Shown: piece by piece, positions 1 to 12,400 of the stretch
How the letters are laid out: each line of letters begins with the position of its first letter
Numbering within the stretch: position 1 is the first letter of the stretch
NCBI RefSeq assembly: GCF_032854445.1
Contig: NC_088307.1
Location: 994,001-1,058,000 of the forward strand
Reading direction: 5' to 3'
Length of the DNA stretch: 64,000 nucleotides
From: Liolophura sinensis
Lineage: Eukaryota > Mollusca > Polyplacophora > Chitonida > Chitonidae
Notes under the pieces: model-generated
What the model was told of the DNA's origin: nothing
The model's database searches: none
Seen by the model: the letters and a program-made list of their open reading frames with translations, nothing else
Made by a program: the position numbers and the translations under genes

Positions 1-417
1 AGAGACACGCCAGCCGGGGTGCCGTCTATGACAGTGGTGAAGTAACGCTCCTCCGTAAATCGCGGACGGTTGTTGTTGCTCTCATTGAGGTAGAGGCACA
101 CAGTAGTCGTACCTTCCCGGTAAGGAGACCCTCTATCCCGTGCCACGGCCAACATGCACAGGGCACGATCCCCGGCCGCTGGCTGTCCATGTTCCTTAAA
201 GTGGATATGCCTCCCTGAGCGTTGATGTCGAAGTCGGCTGTTCCCCTGAGGAAGTAGTCGATCTCGCCCTCGGGACCCGGGTCGCCATCCACCGCGCTCA
301 CATACACCACAACTGTCCCCGGGGTCACCGACTCAGAATAAGACTTCCCGTAAAACTCCTGTACAAACTTTGGCGCGTTCTTGTTGCGTATGCCCACTGA
401 GTCACACGACATCAGAT
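1..417 (-). CDS. Cadherin exon 17: EC repeat, incomplete at window edge, with a frame break (module 4, exon a)
   Basis: The acceptor TATCTCCAG is followed in phase 1 by DLMSCDSVGIRNKNAPKF, then an EC with VVVYVSAVDGDPGPEGEIDY and DFDINAQGGIS. Near 190-205 the frame changes. The EC continues in another frame as HFKEHGQPAAGDRALCMLAV, ARDRGSPYREGTTTVC, a divergent linker NESNNNRPRF and the next EC start TEERYFTTVIDGTPAGVS. Compared with exons 7 and 12, a few residues are also missing at the break. It may be a real lesion or an assembly error. Confidence 0.75.
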
Positions 418-3400
418 CTGGAGATAGAGAAGCCAGAACAATACTGTGATACAGAAAGTCTTTTGTTTACACCTGAAAGTTCTGAGGGGTGTATTGCCCA
501 CCTCCTTGGTGAGAAGGAGAGAAGAAAATGTATTCTCCACCCTTATTTACACTGAGGTGGAGAAACAGCATATTGATCTAATCCCTTTCTTGTGTCATAT
601 GTAATGTTAGAAATATATAAGATTGGACAGGTAAAAGTTAAACTATTCCAAATAAATAAGATTGGACAGGTAAAAGTTAAACTATTCCAAATAAATAAGA
701 TTGGACAGGTAAAAGTTAAACTATTCCAAATAAATAAGATTGGACAGGTAAAAGTTAAACTATTCCAAGTAAATAAGATTGGACAGGTAAAAGTTAAACT
801 ATTCCAAATAGATAAGATTGGACAGGTAAAAGTTAAACTATTTCAAATAAATAAGATTGGACAGGTAAAAGTTAAACACTATTCCAAATAAATAAGGTTG
901 GGCAGGTAAAAGTTAAACTATTCCATGTCAATAAGATTCGACAGTTAAACTATTCCAAGTAGATAATTCCGAACAGGTAGAAGTTAAACTATTCCAGGTA
1001 GATAAGACTGGACAGGTAAAATTCAAAAACTACTTAAAAAAAAACAACAAACAAAGATCGGACAGAAAAAAGTTAAACACTATCTCAAATCAATAAGATA
1101 GGGCAAGTAAAAATCAAAAATTATTCCAAATAAATAAAAGTGGACAGGTAAAGTTAAAAACTATTCCAGATAAATAAGATTGGGCAGGTAAAAGTTAAAA
1201 ACTATTCCAAATAAACAAGATTGGACAGATAAAAGTTAAACTATTCCAAATAAACAAGATTGGACAGGTAAAAGTTTAACTATTCCAAATAAACAAGATT
1301 GGACAGGTAAAAGTTACACTATTCCAAATAATTATGACTGGACAGGTAAACGTTAAACTATTCCAGGTAAAAAAGATTGGAAACGAAAAAGTTAAACTAT
1401 TCCAAGTAAATAAGATTGGACAGGTAAAAGTTAAACACTGTTCAAAGTAAATGAGACTGGACAGGTAAATGTTAAACTATTCCACGTAGATAAGACTGGA
1501 CAGACAAAAGTTACACACTATTTGAAATAAGATTGGACAGGTTAAATTTAAAAACTATTCCCCCCCCCCCCCAAAAAAGACTATTCCAAAGAAATAAGAT
1601 TGGACAGGTAAAATTTTAAAAATCCCCCCCCCCAAAGATTCGACAGATAAGAGTTAAACACTATTCCAAGTAAATAACATTGGAAACGTAAAATTTAAAC
1701 TTTTCCACGTAGATAAGACTGGACCGACAAAAGTTAAACACTTTCAAATAATTAAGATTGGGCAGGTAAAATTTAAAAACTATTCTAAAAAAAAAGATTA
1801 GACAGGTAAAAGTTAAAGACTATTCTAAATAAATAAGATTCGACAGGTAAAGATTTAAAAAATGCCAAAAAAAAATAATAATAAGGTTGGGCATGTAAAA
1901 ATTAAAAACTATTCCAAATGAATAAGATTGGACAGGTTAAAGTTAAAGCTATTCCAAGTAAATAAGATTGGAAAGGTTAAAGTTAAAACTATACCAAATG
2001 AATAAGATTGGACAGGTAAAAGTTAAAACTATTCCAAGTAAATAAGATTGGAAAGATTAAGGTTAAAACTATTCTAAGCAAATAACTTCAGCGAAGTTAC
2101 TTTTATTCATTCAAAGGTCATCTGAATTTGCTGTACATTCTTACTGCTCTTAGTGCTTTGCTAAAACGATTGTTGTTACAACCCAAATAAAGAACGTTAA
2201 ACTATTTACTGTTACATGGTTCTACGCAAGCAGATACATACATGCACATGTATAGCGATTACCTGTCGTTTGTCCTGGTGACGAAGGTGTTACCAGGGAC
2301 ACGTTGATTCTTACCTATAGTTTGTCCTGGTGAAGAAGGTGTTAACAGGGACACGTTGATGCTTACCTGTTGTTTGTCCTGGTGACGAAGGTGTTAGCAG
2401 GCACACCTTGATGCTTACCAACTGTTTGTCCTGGTGACGAAGGTGTTAGCAGGGACAGATTGATGCTTACCTATTGTTTGTCCTGGTGAAGAAAGTGTTA
2501 GCAGGGACAGGTTGATGCTTACCTGTTGCTTGTCCTGGTGACGAAGGTGTTAGCAAGGACACGTTGATGCTTCCCTGTTGTTTGTCTTGATGACAAAGGT
2601 GTTAGCAGGGACACTTTGGTGCTTACTTGTTGTTTGTCCTGGTGATGAAGGTGTTAGCAGAAACACCTTGATGCTTACCTGCTCTTTGTCCTGGTAACGA
2701 AGGTGTTACCAGGGACACGTTGATGCTTACCTATTGTTTGTCATGGTGAGGAAGGTGATAGCAGGAACACGTTGATGCTTACCTGTTGTTTGTCCTGGTG
2801 ATGAAGGTGTTAGCAGGAACACGTTGATGCTTACCTGTTGTTTGTCCTGCTGATGAAGGTGTTAGCAGAGACACGTTGATGCTTACCTGCTGCTTTTCCT
2901 GGTGACGAAGGTGTAAGCATGGACACCTTGATGCTTACCTGTTGTTTGTCCTGGTGAAGAACTTGTTAGCCGGGACACGATAATGCTTACCTCTTGTTTG
3001 TCCTGGGGACGAAGGTGTTAGCAGGAATATGTTAATGCTTACCTGTTGTTTGTCCCGGTGACGTAGGTGTTAGCAGGTACACGTTGATGCTTACCTATAG
3101 TTTGTCCTGGTGAAGAAAGTGTTAACAGGGATACGTTGATTCTTACCTGTTGTTTGTCCTGGTGACGAAGGTGTTGGCAGTGACAAATTTCTACTTACCT
3201 ATTGTTTGCGCTGTTGACGAAGGTGTTAACAGGGACACGTTGATGCTTACCTTTTGTTTGTCCTGGTGACGAAGGTGTTAGCAGGGACACCCTGATGCTT
3301 ACCTGTTGCTTGTCCTGGTGACGAAGGTGTTAGCAGGGACACCTTGACGCTTACCTGCTGTTTGTCCTGGTGACGAAGGTGTTAGCAGGGACAGGTTGAT

Positions 3401-6400
3401 GCTTACCTGTTGTTTGTCCTGGTGATGAAGGTGTTAGCAGGGACACGTTGATGCTTACCTGTTGTTTGTCCTGGTGACGAAGGTGTTAGCAGGGACACGC
3501 TGATGCTTACCTGCTGTTTGTCCTGTTGACGAAGGTGTTAACAGGGACACCTTGATGCTTACATGTTGTTTGTCCTGGTGAAGAAGGTGTTAGCAGAGAT
3601 CTGTAGATGCTTACCTGTTGTTTGCCCTGGTGACGAACGTGTTAGCAGGAACACGTTGATGCTTACCTGTTGTTTGTCCTGGTGACGAACGTGTTAGCAG
3701 GGACACGCTGATGCTTACCTGCTGTTTGTCCTGTTGACGAAGGTGTTAACAGGGACACCTTGATGCTTACATGTTGTTTGTCCTGGTGAAGAAGGTGTTA
3801 GCAGAGATCTGTAGATGCTTACCTGTTGTTTGCCCTGGTGACGAACGTGTTAGCAGGAACACGTTGATGCTTACCTGTTGTTTGTCCTGGTGACGAACGT
3901 GTTAGCAGGAACACGTTGATGCTTACCTGTTGTTTGTCCTGGTGACGAAGGTGTTAGCAGGAACACCCTGATGCTTACCTATTGCTTTTCCTGGTGACGA
4001 AGGTGTTAGCAGGGACACCTTGACGCTTACCTGTTGTTTGTCCTGGTGACGAAGGTGTTAGCAGGGACAGGTTGATGCTTACCTGTTGTTTGTCCTGGTG
4101 ACGAAGGTGTTAGCAGGAAGACGTTGATGCTTACCTGTTGTTTGTCCTGGTGACGAAGGTGTTAGCAGGGACACGTTGATGCTTACCTATTGCTTGTCCT
4201 GGTGACGAAGGTGTTGGCAGGGACACGTTAATGCTTACCTATTGTTTGTCCTGGTGACGAAAGTGTTAGCAGGGACACGTTGATGCTTACCTGTTGTTTG
4301 CCCTGGTGATGAAGGTGTTAGTAGGAACACATTGATGCTTACCTGCTGTTTGTCCTGGTGACGAAGGCGTTAGCAGGGATATGCTGATGCTTACCTGTTG
4401 TTTGTCCTGGTGATGAAGGTGTTAGCAGGGACACGTTGATGCTTACCTGTTGTTTGTCCTGGTGACGAAGGTGTTAGGAGAGACACCTTGATGCTTGCCT
4501 GTTGTGTGTCCTGGTGACGAAGGTGTTAGCAGGAACACGTTGATGCTTACCTGTTGCTTGTCCTAGTGACGAAGGTGTTAGCAAGGACACGTGGATGCTT
4601 ACCCGTTGTTTGTCTTGGTGACGAAAGTGTTAACAGGGACACCTTGATGCTTACCTGTTGTTTGTCCTGGTGACCAATTTGTTAGCAGGGACACGTTGAT
4701 GCTTACCTGTTGTTTGTCCTGGTGATGAAGGTGTTAGCAGGGACACTTTGATGCTTACCTGTTGTTTGTCCTGGTGACGAAGGTGTTAGCAGGGACACGT
4801 TGACGTTCATGGAGGCGTTCAGTGAGGGTTTGTCCGGATTAATCGCCCAAACCGTGAACTGTAAGTAATGGAGAGAGGAAAATACAACACGTAACTTAAT
4901 CTAAAACCGGAGTTCCCTTAACGACTTTTCGTAGTCACTGTTTGGAATACTATGTGCTATTTCGGAAACTGATGTCATTGTCAGTGGTTGCATTTATAGT
5001 TTCATAAAGTCATTAATGTACTTTGTTTTATTTCATTTGGGTGGTGGTTTACCCCGTACTCAAGAATATTTCACTTATACGACGGCGGCCAGGACTATTG
5101 AGGGAGGAAACCTGGCAGAACCCGGGGAAACTCACGACCATCTGAGCTTGCTGACAGACCTTCCAACGCACGGCCGGAGAGGAAGCATGAGTTGGACTTG
5201 GAATCACAGCGATCCCTAAAATCATTATAGATTGGCTAATACGACTGATTTTAGTACGACACGCTTCACTTATGACGCGCTATGATTGGCTTATGAATGG
5301 AGGAAGCATCACCGCACCTGGTCGGGTACCTGATAGCCCTGCTGACGTAAGACCGCAGCCTTCGTGACCAAAACTGGATTCGAACACCTGACCTCATTTG
5401 TGAAGCCCTGATCTGTATGGTGAGTGCCAGTGGCCTCAGTTATAAAGCCAAGGAAAACCATGTTTGACTTAGGCAGAGTTTGACTTAGCAGAATCCCGAC
5501 TCCATCTCTGCGGGAGACCCACCATGATCAGATGACAATCCTGGGACCGATCACAACTGTCATTACAGCCTTCCCGTGTTGTGATCACCCCTGTGAGTGG
5601 GTCGATGTGGAACACGTCCATGGCGTTCTTGGAGATGCTGTAGTGTATCGTGTCCCCCACATCTGGATCGCTCGCCAGTGGTATTCTCAAGGTGACGTTA
5701 GAATAGTAGTTCTGAAATCAGAAAGTACAGCTATTCACTTTCTGTAAACTTTTGCGCATGTCCAGCGAATGTGACATTTGGAATAAAACAAACAACGATT
5801 AAGTCAAAAAACAGAATACACATGGGATGAAAGGGTTTACCCAAAAACCAAAAGGTTAACAAAAACTTTGTAATACTTGCATCGTTGATTTCAGCGTTGA
5901 TGAAATGATAATTTCTTTAGCAACCCAAATTACACTGCCGCCTTTCCTTTCACGGAAATTTGCTCCAACTAGTAAATGACCACTTGACTATAGTGGCCCA
6001 TTCCCGAACCCATCACTTAATGAGTGTTATGTAAGATTTTGGACCGCAAAAATTTCTGAGTACAAGACTGCACAACACCACATCAGGCGCCAGACAATTC
6101 TCTGTTAGGCTGCAGCTGAACCGGAGACCGATGAATCCGAGCCCACTACCACAGTGGTCAAACTCTATTGGTCTCTACTTGCGCTGTCTACATAGACCAC
6201 TCGCCTAACCTATGGCAAGAAAAAATGGCAAGACGACTGTCTTCCATCAAAGAGTACATGCTTTACCTGGGACATCTTCAGATTGTACACGTCCACTGGG
6301 AACACGGGCACGTTGTCATTAATATCAGTTACGCGAACTCTGACAATGGCAGACGATGATCTCATTGGTGGTGGTTTTCCGCTGTCAGAAACCATGACAA

Positions 6401-9400
6401 CGAGATCCACGTAGTCAGCAGACATGGTGTCTCGATCAAACCTCTTCGTCAGCGTCACTACACCAGATGTAGAATCGATGGAAAAGAAATCTGCAAGCCA
6501 CCAATAGATAGCACAACTGTAAGAACATTATATTCTACGTTGTCAGCGTGAAGGGGTATTTTAGACAAAGTTAGAAAATGAACTGTTTTTCTTTGCAAGT
6601 ACACTACAATAGTAACGACTTCAAACTCTTCTTCTTGTTCTTACACCTCCTTCACAAAACTTCAAGCCAACACAGATGTTACGAGAAATACATACACAGC
6701 AAACAGGAAGTCAAGTCTCCCAGTCTTCTAATATATATCGTGATGAGAGCCTAGTAAAATGCAAACGCCACTCATGGTATTACACTGACTTGGTTCCTGT
6801 TAAGTTTAGCCCGCGTAAAGACTCCATCAGGACACACCGTTTTTCTCGTGGAAGTAGCTTTTTACTGACGACAAAAACAGCAAGCAAAACCATTCCCAGC
6901 AGTTACATGTGAAACCGTTGTCAAAAGAAAACGAGGTAAGGAATTTATTTTATGCAATATGTAGAAGCGATGCGAAACTTTCAAACCAATCGAGCGGTGA
7001 AGACTGGTTGAGATCAGAAAATCATCCTGTGTAAAACGGTTTGGATTTGTGAGACATTAAAACGCTTTCCTGCCAACTCACCAGACACTGAGGATGTTTG
7101 GATGTAATACCGCAATGTCTGCCTAGGCACATCCGCGTCCTGCGCAGACACCGTCACCATGGTAACGCCAGACACCTCCTCCTCAACAGTGACGTTGTAC
7201 ATGTCTTTCATAAAGACGGGATCGTGGTTATTGGTTCGTTCTAACATTACCTGAAACCACATTGAGATTTTATTGAACAGATGATTAGGTATAAAATCAC
7301 CACTATCATGAGTTTTAAGGTTATCATGTGACTTCTGTTCCACATTCTTCCTTTACGTACTACTGGACAACTAAGACATACAGTTTGTATATTTGTTAAT
7401 TTAAGGTCAACGTCATCAGCTTCATCCAAATCGGTATCAGTTCTGGTTTATGTCATGTTGGACTGTCGGGTTTTCATGCTTGTCTTTCTAACTTCGGTTA
7501 AACCAGTTAATTACTTCTGACTCCGGATAACAGACTAACTATTTCACTTATGATACATATCTATGTTTTGAGGGCTTGTGGTCGTTATATTATCGATGAA
7601 ACTGTAAATGTGACTTCCAACACGGATTTTTCTGGTTGACGGGAACTTGGCATGTTATGTATAGCACTGTCACAACTTACTGTCACGGTGGCGTTGTCAT
7701 CAAATGTTCCATCCGTGACGCGCACGCGCAGTGAGAGCTGTTCATTGGCGGTGCTGTATAGAAGATCTGTTATATTGATGACTTTGGAGACAGACAGCTC
7801 ACCATTCGCGGGGTTTATCTCGAAGTACTGAGATGGGGTGATGAGATCGAACCTCAGACCCGTCACGCCGTCTTCATCCGTGACCGACATCTGCGTAAGG
7901 ATTGTGTCCACCGGATCTCCGTGCTCAACGAGAACGCGGTAAAACTTCGGATTAAACACAGGCGGATTATCGTTCAGGTTCGTCACCGTCACGCAGACTG
8001 CTGCTGTTGCGCTCATGGGTGGAACGCCCAGATCCGTGGCCATTACCTCAAAACATATTCTCCTTTCCGATGGGTTTTCAAAATCCAGCACTGTACTGGT
8101 TGAAATGTTTCCAGAAGGTCCTATGTTAAAATAAGGAGAATTAACGGTGTACACAACTTTGCCACTGAGCCCGCTGTCCGCGTCACTGGCGGACGTCACA
8201 AGCAGCACGTAATTGACAGGCATGTTCTCAGTGATGTTAACCTCGTATGTCTGCCGGGAGAATTTTGGCGGGTGCACGTTGGGGGATGAGGCAGTGGAAC
8301 AGTCCGCCAAACCTGTAAAACACGTATGAATTATCAACACTTCAAGTGAATAGCAAGTTTATTTGAGATCTAGTATGCATGTACCCCTAGTATACACGTA
8401 CCCCTGGTGTTGACGTAACCCTAGTATTCACGCACGCCTAATATACACGTACCCCTAGTATAGTCGTTCCCCTTGTATACACGTACCCCTTGTATAAAAG
8501 TACCCCAGTATACATGTACCCCTTGTATACAAGTACACCTAGTATGCACGTACATGTGATCCTTGTATACACGTACCCCTAGCAGATTGCTAGTTTTGCG
8601 GTCTTACATTATGCCGTGGACCATAATATACCACATGATTGTCTACACAATTATATATATATATTAAAAATATCCATGTATGTGCACGGCATATGTTAAA
8701 GTGTGACCAATAGAATTTAACAGCTCATATGCGGTTCAAATGTAATCTCCATGTACAACATTTGGCATGTTTCCCGTTGACGCTTACACGCACAAGTATG
8801 TCAGAACAATTTAACCGTGGGCACCGAGAACAGTTTGATAACTGGTTATATGTACCCAGGTGTGAATGGACACTTGACACGGCTCTTTATATCCAGGTGT
8901 GAATGGCACTTAACACGGCTGTGTATACCCCGGTGTGAATAGCAGGTCAGAAGTCAGAAGTTTGTTCAGGCTGTTCCTAACAAATCTAAACCCTTGCAAT
9001 CCTAAAAACAGATGTTTGGCATTTGGGATCAAATAACAAGCGTAGTCCAGAGTATTGGATAACATGGACAATAGGGATCCTACCATTTTCTCCAAACGCG
9101 TCTTTTCAAAAAAAGTCAGTGACCTATTTTTTGGCTTCAGCACACCTTAGGCGGAACTATTTGAAATTAAATATTGTCTTAATTAATGAACTACATGTAC
9201 TGTTATCAACAATTACAAAATACGTTAATAAATGCACGCAACTTAGCACTTTCGGGTAAGGTTTGACAAGACTCTTTTGCCCAGATAAAACACAAGACAC
9301 ATAAAATGACTCAATTATGTATCTTTGACAGAGAAGGAAGCCATTTCCATATGAAGCTTGTCCCTCGAATGTGGATAGTTTTAAACTACCAACTAATGCA

Positions 9401-12400
9401 GAAAAGGTGTGATGGACATATAATGTAACCATGGAAACGGACCAGCATGTGATCTGACATTGGGTCACTGGCGCGTTTCCTTGTACTTACGTAAAACATC
9501 CTGTATGGAGCTACCATCGTCCCCAGGACGTAGAAGGGCCATATTGATATCCAACACTTCATTTCTTGAGGGCATATTCGGGTTAAATGCCCGGACCCTA
9601 AGCTGTTGATAAAATACACGCCTGATTGAATATTTGGTTGAATACATAATTGATTCATGGAATGATTGGATAATTAATGCAACAACTGATGTTGCATGTA
9701 CTGATACAGTCAAACACTTAAATATACAATAATACCAAACACAGCTCACTGAAAAGTCCGACATCGTTCATCTCACACTTCATACATGTGATAATTATTC
9801 ATTTACTCTGCCTGAGTTAAATGAAACAACAGGGACGACGGTAAAACTAAAAGTGAATGCTGATTGGAGGCATGTTCCGCACAATGCATGGAAGTCCGAT
9901 GGAGGCCAGTAGTAGACCTGTCAATTCGTCCTTATACTGGTTACCTGCTAGCACCGGGCACTGTCTGGTTTCCTGCTATCATCATGCTGAACCCAGCCGT
10001 GTAATTGGAAATATTCTTGAGCATGGCGTAAAACCCCAAATCAATAAGTAATTAAATAAATAAATATTCGAATTATTAACAAACTGATTCCTTAAAACTT
10101 AAAGCATTAAACTGTGTTCTGTATGTTGTGATATTACGGGCTAATTATGACTTGAACCATCATACATGCCCACATTACTGGCTCTTAGCATATTGCAAAA
10201 GCATAGATACTATAAGAAAAGTGAGAAGTCCCATATTTGACGTTTCAGTATGCCTACAAAATTTTATCTGTCGTCTTAAGGAGTAACCTGGAGTATCCTG
10301 AAGTCGACAACTAAAATTTTGTCGATATACTGAAACATGAAATAAGTGACTTCTCAGAATTTATTCCATCTTATGAGCGCACTACTCTATTATCAGGCTA
10401 TTTAACCTTTGTGATGCCGTAAAATACAACGGAAGTGATTGTGGATGAACTGACCTTTTGCGAGAAGCAGCTGACGGTCTTTACACAGTCGTCTCCACCA
10501 GTCCGCCACGGTGGTTATCTCACTCGTATCTTTATCCAGTCTGAACGCCCCGCTTGCACTGGAGATCAACTCGTACTCTATCCTTGCGTTCTCACCAATG
10601 TCAAGGTCAGTTGCTGTGGAAGTTGCGTACCGCTGGCCGGAAGTATACGTCTTTTTGAAGGAAAAGTATTCATCATTTATGTCATGTATGTCATCATTTA
10701 ATCAGATTTGTTTTATGTGTGAAAAGAAGAAGAAAACGTTTGAATCAGTGCATGAACACAGACTAAATACTTATACACACACGCTTACTACAGTAAGCTA
10801 CGAGAATGGCTCTAATGAGTTGAAGCTTAACACTACAACTAAAATAGAAGTCATGAAGTTAGAGCGTATTATGCTATATGCTGCAGTGTTTCATACAGAG
10901 TGTATTCTGCTATATTCTGCAGTGTTTTATACAGAGTGTATTATGCTATATGCTGCAGTGTTTTATACAGAGTGTATTATGCTATATGCTGCAGTGTTTT
11001 ATACAGAGTGTATTATGCTATATTCTGCAGTGTTTTATACAGAGTGTATTATGCTACATGCTGCAGTGTTTTATACAGAGTGTATTATGCTATATGCTGC
11101 AAGTGTTTTATACAGAGTGTATTATGCTATATTCTGCAGTGTTTTATACAGAGTGTATTATGCTATATTCTGCAGTGTTTTATACAGAGTGTATTATGCT
11201 ATATGCTGCAGTGTTTTATACAGAGCGTATTATGCTATATGCTGCAGTGTTTTATACAGAGTGTATTATGCTATATTCTGCAGTGTTTTATACAGAGTGT
11301 ATTATGCTACATGCTGCAGTGTTTTATACAGTGTGTATTATGCTATAGGAGGCAGTTTTTTATACAGAGTGTATTATGTTATAGGAGGCAGTGCTTTATA
11401 CAGAGTGTATTGTACTATATGCTGCAGTGTTTTATACAGAGTGTATTATGCTATATGCTGCAGTGTTTTATACAGAGTGTATTATGCTATATTCTACAGT
11501 GTTTTATACAGAGTGTATTATGCTATATTCTGCAGTGTTTTATACAGAGTGTATTATGCTATATGCTGCAGTGTTTTATACAGAGCGTATTATGCTATAT
11601 GCTGCAGTGTTTTATGCTATATGCTGCAGTGTTTTATACAGAGTGTATTATGCTATATGCTGCAGTGTTTCATACAGAGTGTATTATGCTATATTCTGCA
11701 GTGTTTTATACAGAGTGTATTATGCTACATGCTGCAGTGTTTTATACAGAGTGTATTATGCTATATTCTACAGTGCTTTATACAGAGTGTATTATGCTAT
11801 ATTCTGCAGTGTTTTATACAGAGTGTATTATGCTATATGCTGCAGTGTTTTATACAGAGCGTATAATGCTATATGCTGCAGTGTTTTATGCTATATGCTG
11901 CAGTGTTTTATACAGAGCGTATTATGCTATATGCTGCAGTGTTTTATGCTATATGCTGCAGTGTTTTATACAGAGCGTATTATGCTATATGCTGCAGTGT
12001 TTCATACAGAGTGTATTATGCTATATTCTGCAGTGTTTTATACAGAGTGTATTATGCTACATGCTGCAGTGTTTTATACAGAGTGTATTATGCTATATGC
12101 TGCAAGTGTTTTCTACAGAGTGTATTATGCTATATGTTGCAATTTATTATACAGATTGTATTGTACTATATGCTGCAGTGTTTTATACAGAGTGTATTAT
12201 GCTATATGCTGCAGTGTTTTATACAGAGTGTATTATGCTATATGTTGCAATTTGTTATACAGAGTGTATTGTACTATATGCTGCAGTGTTTTATACACAG
12301 TGTATTGTGCTATATGCTGCAGTGTTTTATACAGAGTGTATTATGCTATATGCTGCAGTGTTTTATACAGAGTGTAGTATGCTATATGTTGCAATTTGTT

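Noticed and set aside
2262-4801. CRISPR-like array
   Set aside because: The repeats are contiguous without unique spacers, units drift gradually, and the context is a eukaryotic intron.
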